From Chloroflexota bacterium (GTDB lineage Bacteria; Chloroflexota; UBA6077): 12,285 bases of DNA. A program made the translations under genes and the position numbers. Positions 1-6,583 of this stretch are shown piece by piece. Within the stretch, counting starts at the first letter, position 1. Each line of letters starts with the position of its first letter. A model generated the notes under the pieces. It was not told the DNA's origin and did not search any database. It worked only from the letters and a program-made list of their open reading frames with translations. The stretch is from positions 1 to 12,285 of the forward strand of contig JAJZQR010000157.1 in NCBI GenBank assembly GCA_021806765.1, written 5' to 3'.

Positions 1-23
1 CACGCCAACGGGGGGACCCTGGA

Positions 24-42
24 TGCCCGATCAGGTCGGGCA
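24..42. repeat. Short perfect hairpin, probable fragment of a dispersed repeat
   Basis: The 7-base arms TGCCCGA (24-30) and TCGGGCA (36-42) flank a TCAGG loop. The context, a TGGATGCCCGATCAGGTCGGGCA core followed by a GACG-like tail, resembles the short intergenic palindromic repeats found in many copies in bacterial genomes. Only one copy is visible here, so the dispersed nature is inferred from resemblance. No T-tract follows, so it is not an obvious intrinsic terminator. Confidence 0.35.
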
Positions 43-86
43 CGACGATCCGGGTAGCCTGCCTTCGTTAGACTGTCACTCTCCCT

Positions 87-317
87 GTGAACCATGCCGA
101 GATGGGTTGGGCCGAACTTCAGGACCTGGTCTGCCAACTCAACTCCGCGCGAGAGAGGTTCCGGGGTATGGGCCGGACCTACCAGGGTGGCCTGGAGAAG
201 TTCGAGCCGCGCGAGATGGAAGCTTTACCAGGGATCTCAGCCCTCTTGAGTCCTTCGTGCGCGCTGCCCGATAACCGCTCTCTTGAAGTTGACGCCCAGG
301 CGTCCACCCTGCCCTAG
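87..317 (+). pseudogene. Coding-like remnant or small hypothetical ORF (76 codons)
   Basis: I do not recognise this protein. The frame opens after a TAG at 69-71. It could start at GTG 87 or ATG 102, and neither has a convincing Shine-Dalgarno site. The first ~50 residues look protein-like: charged and helix-forming, with stretches such as WAELQDLVCQLNSARERF and GLEKFEPREMEAL. The last ~25 residues look random. That pattern suggests the decayed or truncated start of an old gene, although a genuine small protein is possible. No neighbour gives a functional hint, and the remainder of 1-450 shows no other credible gene. Confidence 0.25.
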
Positions 318-451
318 CCGGTTACGGGCTGCAGCGGTGACCGACGATTCGTGTCATGGTGCGCTGGACCTGATCCGCAACGGTTCAGGGGGCGGAGGGA
401 CTCTGCCAGATGGCACCCCGAAGACGTTTGGTCCACCCTGCCTGCGGACTC

Positions 452-500
452 TTGAAAACGAGTGGCGCCGGGTGTGTTACACTGTGGTACAGCGAACACA
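452..500 (+). promoter_or_regulatory. Promoter and candidate autoregulatory operator of the toxin-antitoxin operon
   Basis: An extended -10 element, TGTTACACT (475-483), lies about 35 bp before the antitoxin ATG. A -35-like TTGAAA is at 452-457, but its 20-bp spacer is too long, so the extended -10 is the stronger evidence. Two dyads overlap it. GTGT-T-ACAC (474-482) is centred on the -10, and TGTGTT (473-478) is matched by AACACA (495-500) across 16 bp. RHH antitoxins commonly repress their own promoter by binding such dyads. The operator role is inferred. Confidence 0.45.
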
Positions 501-517
501 GGAAGGGGACAATTGAC

Positions 518-943
518 ATGGCTAGCCGCCATCTCTCCTTACGACTTGAGTCCGATACGTTCGAGCGACTGGAGGCTGAGAGCCAACGCTCCGGCCGGTC
601 GCGATCCCAACTGGCGAAGATCTTCTTGGACGAAGGCCTGCGCATGGAGGCTCATCCAGGGATTGTCTTCCGTTCCGGCCCCGCTGGCCGCCGCCCTGGG
701 ATAGCAGGGGGGCCTGATGTCTGGGAAGTGGTGCGGGTGTTCCGTGGGATAGATGCTCACGGCGAGGAGGCTCTCGACCGCACGGCTGAACTGTCCGGCC
801 TCACTCCGGAGCAGGTGCGGATTGCCTTGCGCTATTACGCCGACTACCATGAGGAGATCGACGACTGGGTCCGGCGGGTGGATGAGGAGGCAGCTAGAGC
901 GGAGGCCGCCTGGCGGCGCGAGCAGGATCTCCTTCGACCGTGA
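518..943 (+). CDS. RHH / DUF433-like antitoxin of a VapBC-type toxin-antitoxin module
   Basis: This 141-residue protein is predicted to bind DNA and neutralise the PIN-like toxin encoded immediately downstream. Residues 4-41 fit a ribbon-helix-helix fold: strand RHLSLRL, then two helices ending in SRSQLAKIFLDEGL. From about residue 45 it follows the DUF433/VapB45-like pattern, with HPGIVFRSGPAGRRPGIAGG, then VWEVVR, then a segment with LTPEQVRIALRYYADYHEEID. The start at ATG 518 is chosen because GGAAGGGG (501-508) precedes it; the frame is open further upstream to 410 but that part is not protein-like. Its TGA overlaps the toxin's GTG (sequence GTGA), so translation is coupled. It is probably autoregulated through the dyads in its promoter. 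The fusion of RHH and DUF433-like parts is typical for partners of DUF5615 toxins. Confidence 0.82.
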   Translation: MASRHLSLRLESDTFERLEAESQRSGRSRSQLAKIFLDEGLRMEAHPGIVFRSGPAGRRPGIAGGPDVWEVVRVFRGIDAHGEEALDRTAELSGLTPEQVRIALRYYADYHEEIDDWVRRVDEEAARAEAAWRREQDLLRP

Positions 944-1296
944 GACTGCTGCTGGACGAGATGTGGCCGCCGGAGGTGGCGGTCCAGTTGCGCCGTCGGG
1001 GCCACGACGTGGTAGCGGTGGCGGAACGGCCTGAGCTTAGGGGGCAGCCAGATGCCGTCATTTTCGCCGCGGCCCAGGTGGAAGGGCGTGTCATCGTGAC
1101 GGAGAACGTCGTTGACTATCGCCCGCTCGCGGCCTACGAGATCCAGGATGGCCGCTCCCACGTAGGGCTCATCTTCACCAGTAACCGCAGCTTCCCTCGC
1201 CACGACCCTCGCACCGTCGGCCGCCTGGTGTCCACACTGGACAGACTGCTATCTGAGGGACTGGAGTCGGCGAACCTCGAGTACTGGTTGTCGTGA
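940..1296 (+). CDS. DUF5615 family PIN-like toxin
   Basis: This is a 118-residue PIN-like protein, expected to be a metal-dependent ribonuclease toxin held inactive by the upstream antitoxin. The N-terminus MRLLLDEMWPP carries the first conserved acidic residues (D6, E7). D38 lies in GQPDAVIFAAA, and the VIVTENVVDY stretch (T54, E55, N56, D59) matches the T-E-N-x-x-D block of the DUF5615/Mut7-C branch of PIN domains. The length is normal for the family. The GTG start overlaps the antitoxin TGA by 4 bp, so production of toxin should depend on antitoxin translation. The RNA target cannot be read from sequence. About 118 bp separate its end from the convergently transcribed PLD nuclease gene, with no clear intrinsic terminator between them. 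Confidence 0.82.
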   Translation: MRLLLDEMWPPEVAVQLRRRGHDVVAVAERPELRGQPDAVIFAAAQVEGRVIVTENVVDYRPLAAYEIQDGRSHVGLIFTSNRSFPRHDPRTVGRLVSTLDRLLSEGLESANLEYWLS

Positions 1297-1414
1297 GAAG
1301 AGCAAACGTACAGATGCGTTGCACTGCAATGACGTTACTGGAGAAGACGCATCGGACCTACCCAATTGCTTAGCTGACATTGGACTGGTCGTGCGAGCGC
1401 TCACGCTACGGCAG

Positions 1415-2284
1415 TCAGAGGCGGACCCAGACTCGCCGATGGTTGTCGTACGTGACCCGGCCGACCTTCTTCAAGTGCTGTTGAGCTGTACGAACCTGGT
1501 GCTTCCAGAGCTTGCCGAAGTGCTCACCGTCGATGACTCTATCTACCGAGTCGTCACAGATGTCCGGATGGATCTCCCTGATCCGTTCGTGGAGCTGAAC
1601 AGTTGTCTTCGGTCCCGACGACAGCAGGTACAGGATTGTGTCTCCGAAGATCGCGAAGATGGAGCGGCCTTCGATGCGGCTTCTCAGGAGCTGGTCTTCG
1701 GTTTCACGTTCGATGCTCTCAGCAGCGGTGCGCAGCTTTCTGCTGATGGACCGCTGTTCCTCGCGAATAGCAATCGTTAATGCAACTACGCGCCCATGCA
1801 GTTCCTTCAGTCTTTGTAGGCTGATTATGCCGCCAAGATTGGCATACTGCTCAATGTCAAGGCTAATTGTCCTTATGAGACTGTGGTCTTCAATGGCCAC
1901 TCCGTATTCGAAGTTGGTGGATGTTCCGCTGTCAGTGAAGTTTGCAGATGTCACTAGCGCGAAGTCGTCACCCGAAATGTAGACTTTGGCGTGGACGCGT
2001 GGCAGGTAGCTCACCGTCACGTGTCGGACACTCTCCATGAGCTGTATCAGAGCAGAAATGTCGGTCGAGCCTTGAACGAGGTTGCCGAGAGATATGTCCG
2101 TGACCACTCTTGCATGGAGGGAATCCTGCAGGCCCTTCTTCTCGATAGTTGCCATCATGCGGCGAATCGGCCCCGCAGAAATGTAAGGCGAACAGATCAC
2201 GCAACTCGTCCGAAGGCTGTCCGTGAACTGCTGGAAGGCTCCATTCATGGGTGATGGTTGCAGAATGATAGTCTCTTCGAACAT
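1415..2284 (-). CDS. Phospholipase D-like nuclease with C-terminal winged-helix domain (putative restriction/defence nuclease)
   Basis: This 289-residue protein has a PLD-family catalytic segment: H98 and K100 in RVHAKVYISGDDF, S113 and N115 in VTSANFTDSG, and E126 in NFEYG. Only one HKD motif is present, so it should work as a homodimer, as in Nuc and BfiI-type enzymes. Residues ~140-205 are charged and helical. Residues ~206-289 end in a winged-helix-like region (HPDICDDSVDR, then WKHQVRTAQQHLKKVG, then RRVWVRL) that resembles the DNA-binding tails of restriction-type nucleases. ATG 2284 is the only usable start, because the frame is closed by TGA at 2333-2335 and has no other start codon; the Shine-Dalgarno site is weak (GGCGG). 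Base composition is visibly lower in GC than that of the metabolic genes, and the gene sits beside a TA module, both consistent with horizontal acquisition. No methyltransferase partner is seen. Confidence 0.75.
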   Translation of the reverse strand: MFEETIILQPSPMNGAFQQFTDSLRTSCVICSPYISAGPIRRMMATIEKKGLQDSLHARVVTDISLGNLVQGSTDISALIQLMESVRHVTVSYLPRVHAKVYISGDDFALVTSANFTDSGTSTNFEYGVAIEDHSLIRTISLDIEQYANLGGIISLQRLKELHGRVVALTIAIREEQRSISRKLRTAAESIERETEDQLLRSRIEGRSIFAIFGDTILYLLSSGPKTTVQLHERIREIHPDICDDSVDRVIDGEHFGKLWKHQVRTAQQHLKKVGRVTYDNHRRVWVRL

Positions 2285-2773
2285 GTTCAGACCGCCAATC
2301 TGCCGAATAGCGCAAGTCGACGTCCCCGCGGCTCAGTCGCCAGCTGCCGTCGCTCCAATCACCCGGCCGCCCCGCTGCCATCGGCTGATTCCATATGCTT
2401 CAGAAGCCCCGTCACATGAAGCCTTCGACACCACGGCGAGCCGGAATGCGACAGTATCGTTGGGCGCCCTCCTTCCGGGCAAGGCCCAACCACCCGCTAT
2501 GAGTCAGGGAATGCCCGCTCAGTATACTACCACTGTAGCACCATCCAAGTTCAGCATCGACGAGATGCCGGCCGTCACCCTCTGGTATGTGGGAGGAGGA
2601 GGCTGACAAGGCAAGCCCTGCCCCGTTGAAGCGAGTCTCTGCCGAGCGGGGTGGAGATGAACATCAGCTGGAACAGGGGTGACTGATCAGCCCTGCAGTA
2701 GTGTGGACCTCTCTCGAATGCCGAAAGCAGCACTCTATTGTGGAGCTGCAGAGCCGTTCGTATGCCGCCTGCG
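2285..2773. other. 489-bp region without a normal gene: structured and partly decayed sequence
   Basis: No complete, well-started gene is visible. A compact stem-loop lies at 2459-2490: GTTGGGC pairs with GCCCAAC, and inside it GCCC pairs with GGGC around TCCTTCC, with an AAG bulge. GCTTC-A-GAAGC is at 2397-2407, CCCCG/CGGGG at 2621-2625 and 2647-2651, and CTGATCAG at 2683-2690. On the - strand a frame running from about 2625 to the TGA at 2333-2335 is protein-like but broken by TGA at 2519-2521 and 2504-2506. On the + strand the frame ending at 2606 is open. The region could be a decayed gene, an unknown structured RNA, or the end of a mobile element. Confidence 0.4.
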
Positions 2774-3793
2774 TCACTCGTGGGAGTGGGGGGGCAGGCC
2801 GTCGTGACTGTGCTCCTCTATGCGGTGGTGTTCCTCTCCCGTCGTGCCGTCCGGGTCCACGTGGATGGTAGCGTTGGAGAGATGACCCAGATGGTGCATC
2901 AGTTGGTGGCGGGCCTCCCTGGCAATGGCGTGGGCTTCCTGAACGGAAAGGCCGGGTGCCACCGAAAGGTTGACCTCCGCATGGAGCCTGTGCCCCAACC
3001 ACCTCACCCGGGTTTCGCTCACTTCGCGTACCCCGCGGGTGTGCCGCACCGTCTGCTCGATCTCCGCCACCAGTTCCGGCTCTACTCCGTCCAGCATCCG
3101 GGTGAACACCGTCCTGCTCGCGCCCCATACGATCCGAAGTATCATCAGGGTGATCAGGATCCCCACCATGGGGTCCGCCATCGGGAAGCCCAACCCCACT
3201 CCGACCGCTCCCCCCAGCACGGCGAGGCTGGACAGACCGTCGGCTCGGGCGTGATAGCCGTCGGCCACCAGGGCTGCGCTGCCGATCTCGTGGCCGACCC
3301 GGAGGCGGAACTGCGCCACGGCCTCGTTCCCCAGGAAGCCGAGAACAGCCCCCACAACTACGGCTCCGAGCTGCTGGACAGGCTGGGGATTGAGAAGGCG
3401 CTCGATGGACTGGTACCCGGCGACGATGGCGCTCAGCAGGATGATCAAGACCACCACGGCCCCGGCAAGATCCTCCACCCGTCCATAGCCGTAGGTGAAC
3501 CGCTGGCTGGGCCTGCGGGACGCGAGGGCGAAGGCGATCCAGAGGGGTACGGCTGTGGTGGCGTCGCCAAAGTTGTGGACGGTATCTGCCAGAAGGGCGA
3601 CGCTGCCTGAGAAATAGACGATCACCAACTGAATGAGGGCGGTGACCGCCAGACCCGCGAAAGACCACTTGACCGCCCAGATCCCTCGCTCCGAGGTGGC
3701 TATGGTCTGGTCGGTGGCCCCATGGGCGTGGCCGTCGAAATGGGGACCGCCGTCCTGGCGGTGCCCGTCGTCTGATGGAAAGGGCAAGACCAC
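2774..3793 (-). CDS. Cation diffusion facilitator (CDF) family metal exporter
   Basis: This 339-residue inner-membrane protein is predicted to export divalent metal (Zn, Co, Cd or Fe) in exchange for protons. Six membrane segments fit at about residues 42-61, 65-91, 108-128, 142-160, 170-201 and 205-223, followed by a ~90-residue cytoplasmic domain. The two transport-site motifs are H73/D77 (ADTVHNFGDA) in TM2 and H181/D185 (ADGYHARADG) in TM5. The His-Asp pairing in both helices is the usual zinc-type site. Both tails are rich in His/Asp/Glu (N-terminal GGPHFDGHAHG, C-terminal EEHHRIEEHSHDG and PHSHE), likely extra metal-binding sites. The GTG start is supported by AGGAGG (3799-3804), 5 nt upstream. 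It lies 81 bp downstream of the quinone-reductase-like gene on the same strand and may be cotranscribed. No metal-responsive regulator is visible. Confidence 0.9.
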   Translation of the reverse strand: MVLPFPSDDGHRQDGGPHFDGHAHGATDQTIATSERGIWAVKWSFAGLAVTALIQLVIVYFSGSVALLADTVHNFGDATTAVPLWIAFALASRRPSQRFTYGYGRVEDLAGAVVVLIILLSAIVAGYQSIERLLNPQPVQQLGAVVVGAVLGFLGNEAVAQFRLRVGHEIGSAALVADGYHARADGLSSLAVLGGAVGVGLGFPMADPMVGILITLMILRIVWGASRTVFTRMLDGVEPELVAEIEQTVRHTRGVREVSETRVRWLGHRLHAEVNLSVAPGLSVQEAHAIAREARHQLMHHLGHLSNATIHVDPDGTTGEEHHRIEEHSHDGLPPHSHE

Positions 3794-3874
3794 TTAGGCC
3801 TCCTGCAGCCGTGTTGTTCGGCCGGCTGTCCCGGTCGATCGGCTGGGGGTGCCTGGTTGGCATTTCCCGTTCCC

Positions 3875-4918
3875 TCAATTCACCAGCATCACCTGTTTTC
3901 CCTGGACCCGCCCCTGCTCCAGCGCCAGGTGGGCGCTACGGACGGTCTCGGCGGAGAAATCGCCCATCACGGTGATCTGCGGGGGCCTTAGAGCGCCCTT
4001 CTCGATCAGTTCCGTCAACGCCCCCAGTTCGGTTCGGTAGACCCCCCAGTCCTCTCGGTTGCTCGAGCTGCCCCTGGCCCCGAGAAACTCGAAGTGAACG
4101 GTGAGCGACCTGGAGAAGGTGGGACTCTGCCGCAAGTTCCACAGGTTCAAGTCGAAGCTCGATGGTTCCTCCACTATGGTGACCATCCGCCCGTTGAAGC
4201 CGAGCAGTTCCAGACAGAGCTGCTTCATGGTGCCACCGACGAAATCGAAGGCCGCCGCCAGCGGCCTGCGGCCGTTCATATCTATCACTCGGGCCTTCAA
4301 TTCCAGTAGGGAGAGGCCTGGATAGCGCTGGATCCGGTCGCCGGGTATTCCCAGGTACCCGACCAGGTAGGAGACGCTCCGGTCGCTCCCTGCCGTGGTG
4401 ATCAACGGGTCGGCCCCGAGATGTCGGGCCAGTTGGAGGGCCATGGAGCCCACCCCACCGGAGCCGCCCGCCACGAACACCGCCTCTCCCTCCTGGATCC
4501 TGGCCCTGACCACGACCGACTCGTAGGCGGTGAGCCCCACCAGGGGAACGGCGGCGGCCTCGGCAAAGGAGAGGTTACTCGGCTTCCTGGAGACGAACTC
4601 GATGGGAACCGACACCCGTTCGGCGTAGGATCCGTTGCTGGCCGGTCCCCCCAGATAGGCATACACCTCATCCCCGACGGCCAAGTCCTCCACCCCCGGT
4701 CCCACCGCCTCCACGACCCCCGACAGGTCCCTTCCCAGGATGGCTGGCAACCGCCCGCCGAACCGGCCCTGCCGTAGCTTGTACTCCACCGGATTGAAGG
4801 AGACCGCCTTTACCCGGATGCCGACCTCTCCTTGCTTGGGCTCCGCCACGGGCCACTCCACCATCTGGAGTTCTTCCACCCCGCCGAAGTCGTTGATGGC
4901 CACCGCTCGCATGTCCAT
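3875..4918 (-). CDS. Zinc-less MDR-family NADPH:quinone oxidoreductase-like protein
   Basis: This 347-residue soluble oxidoreductase of the medium-chain dehydrogenase/reductase superfamily probably reduces quinones or other activated alkenes with NADPH. The N-terminal GroES-like catalytic domain includes FNPVEYKLRQG (41-51), LGRDLSGVVEAVG (61-73) and the VGDEVYAY segment. The nucleotide-binding Rossmann fold begins near residue 146, with the glycine-rich motif AGGSGGVG at 150-157. The cysteine and histidine zinc ligands of alcohol dehydrogenases are absent, which points to the quinone-reductase branch. ATG 4918 is supported by AAAGGAG (4929-4935); a second ATG two codons later is an alternative. 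It is divergent from uxaE with a 153-bp shared control region and lies upstream of the CDF gene. The natural substrate cannot be deduced. Confidence 0.85.
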   Translation of the reverse strand: MDMRAVAINDFGGVEELQMVEWPVAEPKQGEVGIRVKAVSFNPVEYKLRQGRFGGRLPAILGRDLSGVVEAVGPGVEDLAVGDEVYAYLGGPASNGSYAERVSVPIEFVSRKPSNLSFAEAAAVPLVGLTAYESVVVRARIQEGEAVFVAGGSGGVGSMALQLARHLGADPLITTAGSDRSVSYLVGYLGIPGDRIQRYPGLSLLELKARVIDMNGRRPLAAAFDFVGGTMKQLCLELLGFNGRMVTIVEEPSSFDLNLWNLRQSPTFSRSLTVHFEFLGARGSSSNREDWGVYRTELGALTELIEKGALRPPQITVMGDFSAETVRSAHLALEQGRVQGKQVMLVN

Positions 4919-4979
4919 GGGTGTTAGACTCCTTTCCCTGCCTGACTCCGCTGTCGCCCGGCCCCTTCCCTCGATTCTA

Positions 4980-5020
4980 CAACCAACGTGGTTGACAAGC
5001 TTCCTCCCGTTGGACTAACG
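4980..5020. promoter_or_regulatory. Divergent promoter region with palindrome overlapping a consensus -35 of uxaE
   Basis: A perfect inverted repeat, CAACCA-ACG-TGGTTG (4980-4994), overlaps the consensus -35 TTGACA (4992-4997) on the + strand. The matching -10 is weak: CTAACG (5015-5020) at 17-bp spacing or TAACGT (5016-5021) at 18 bp. On the - strand TAGAAT (4974-4979) is a possible -10 for the quinone-reductase gene, without a good -35. The palindrome is well placed to control both divergent genes, but the regulator is unknown and not encoded nearby. Confidence 0.4.
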
Positions 5021-5071
5021 TCTGAACTGTCCCTCCATCACCCGAGACATAGCTAACAGTCGAGGATCGAT

Positions 5072-6571
5072 ATGAGTTCGAACTTTCCCTTCACCCTGGC
5101 CGAACTGCAGGCAGCCTTTGGGGATGCTCTCCTCCCCCCCTCCTTCACGGTGCTGGAGGACGCGGCCCTCTGGCTTCACGGCGAACCCACCAGCAGGATG
5201 CTGGCCATCCTGGCTCGCCCGGAGGATCCGCTGCTGGATCGTTTCCACGGCCATCCCCAGAGCTTCCGTGAGGGTTACACCTTGAAGCTGTGCCCCGCGG
5301 ATCACGCCGACGGGCGTGCCCTTCGGGAGACCCTCTCCTGGCTTCAACCCGTCCGGCTGGGCCTCGCCACCTCGGCGGGCTTCGGCGATCGCCTGGGTCT
5401 CGCCACGCCCGGCCACGTGCGGGCGCTGCAGCGGGTGCTGGCCGAGGTGCCCGGGAGCGATATCGCCCCCATCTTCGCCCAGCAGTCGATGCGGGAGATG
5501 GTCCGGACCAACCGAACGCCGGAAGACGTGCTGAGCGACGCCACCTGGGGCGCCTTTCAGGCCGGCTGGAGGGGGCCGGTTGGTGCCGATGCCGATCACC
5601 TGAAGACCCCTGAAGACGTCGACGCCTGCGCGACGGTGGGCTACAGCTTCTACACCTTCGATCCCGGCGCCTACGTGGACGGCGAGATGGACGGTGCAGT
5701 CCCCGAGGCTGTGCAGCGTAAGCTGGAGGCGCTGCCCTGGGCGGGGCTGGAGAGTTCCGCCGGTGATCTGGAGCGAGGCTATGCGGAGCGGCGGGTACCG
5801 CTGGAGGATGGCGAGCTGTACCTGGACCGCCCGGGGGTGCTCCGCGCCGCGGCCAAGTACGGCGCCGCCATCGCCCACGTAGTGGCCATGTACCGTCACC
5901 TGGCGGGCGCGGGTATCCCCTTCGAGCTGGAGGTCTCCGTGGACGAGACCGAGACCCCCACGACGCCCGTGGAGCACTACTACATCGCCAGCGAACTGAA
6001 GCGGCTGGGGGTGTCCTGGGTCAGCCTCGCGCCCCGCTACGTCGGTCGCTTCGAGAAGGGGGTCGACTACATCGGCGATGTCCAGGCGTTGAAGGCCGAC
6101 CTGGAGGCCCACGCCGCCATCGCCCGGGCCCTCGGGCCTTACAAGCTGAGCCTTCATTCCGGCTCCGACAAGTTCAGCGTCTATCCGCTGATCGCCGCGG
6201 CGACCCGTGGGATGGTTCACCTGAAGACGGCCGGCACCAGCTACCTGGAGGCCCTCCGGGTGGTGACTCAGCTGGATCCAGCCTTCTTCCGGGAGATCCT
6301 GGCCTTCGCCCGAGGGCGCTATCCGGAGGATCGGGCCTCCTACCACGTGTCGGCGGAGGTGGAGCGAGTACCCGCTCCGGAGGATCTATCGGATCGGCAG
6401 TTGCCGAGCCTCCTGGAGGATTTCGATGCCCGAGAGGTGCTCCACGTTACCTTCGGCTCCGCCCTGGCCACCTTTGGACCCCGGCTGAAAGCGTTTCTGC
6501 AGAGCCACGAGGAGGCCTACTTCCAGACCCTGGAGCGCCACTTCTACCGCCACCTGCGCCCCTTCGTGTAG
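5072..6571 (+). CDS. uxaE: Tagaturonate epimerase family protein (UxaE)
   Basis: This 499-residue protein matches the UxaE family, whose characterised member interconverts D-tagaturonate and D-fructuronate at C4, allowing galacturonate to enter the ketodeoxygluconate route. Family-type stretches are FAQQSMREMVRTNRTPEDV (~130-149), GADADHLKTPEDVD (~170-183), VDETETPTTPVEHYYIASEL (~290-310), LSLHSGSDKFSVYP (~360-373) and VHLKTAGTSYLEALRV. The conserved His, Asp and Glu residues in these blocks are the probable metal and substrate ligands. The length is normal for the family. The ATG is supported by GAGGA (5062-5066). No uronate isomerase, dehydratase, kinase or transporter gene lies in the window, so the rest of the pathway must be elsewhere, or the local substrate differs. 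Its stop lies 12 bp from the convergent hemE stop, with no room for a terminator between the coding regions. Confidence 0.85.
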   Translation: MSSNFPFTLAELQAAFGDALLPPSFTVLEDAALWLHGEPTSRMLAILARPEDPLLDRFHGHPQSFREGYTLKLCPADHADGRALRETLSWLQPVRLGLATSAGFGDRLGLATPGHVRALQRVLAEVPGSDIAPIFAQQSMREMVRTNRTPEDVLSDATWGAFQAGWRGPVGADADHLKTPEDVDACATVGYSFYTFDPGAYVDGEMDGAVPEAVQRKLEALPWAGLESSAGDLERGYAERRVPLEDGELYLDRPGVLRAAAKYGAAIAHVVAMYRHLAGAGIPFELEVSVDETETPTTPVEHYYIASELKRLGVSWVSLAPRYVGRFEKGVDYIGDVQALKADLEAHAAIARALGPYKLSLHSGSDKFSVYPLIAAATRGMVHLKTAGTSYLEALRVVTQLDPAFFREILAFARGRYPEDRASYHVSAEVERVPAPEDLSDRQLPSLLEDFDAREVLHVTFGSALATFGPRLKAFLQSHEEAYFQTLERHFYRHLRPFV

Positions 6572-6583
6572 CCTCCCCCTGGT

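Noticed and set aside
1319..1329. Terminator at TTGCA-C-TGCAA between the toxin and PLD genes
   Set aside because: The one-base loop and 5-bp arms cannot form a useful hairpin, and no T-tract follows.
2504..2521. Selenocysteine or other recoding of the two in-frame TGA codons
   Set aside because: There is no start, no ribosome-binding site and no evident SECIS-type hairpin directly after either codon, and TGA is a normal stop in several other genes of the window. Decay or non-coding origin is simpler.
2664..3878. 404-codon open frame on the - strand
   Set aside because: It is out of frame with the CDF gene and made of low-complexity Arg/Pro/Gly sequence. The CDF frame has membrane helices, metal sites and a good ribosome-binding site.
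5015..6346. 443-codon open frame on the - strand
   Set aside because: Antisense shadow of uxaE with biased composition and no recognisable motif.
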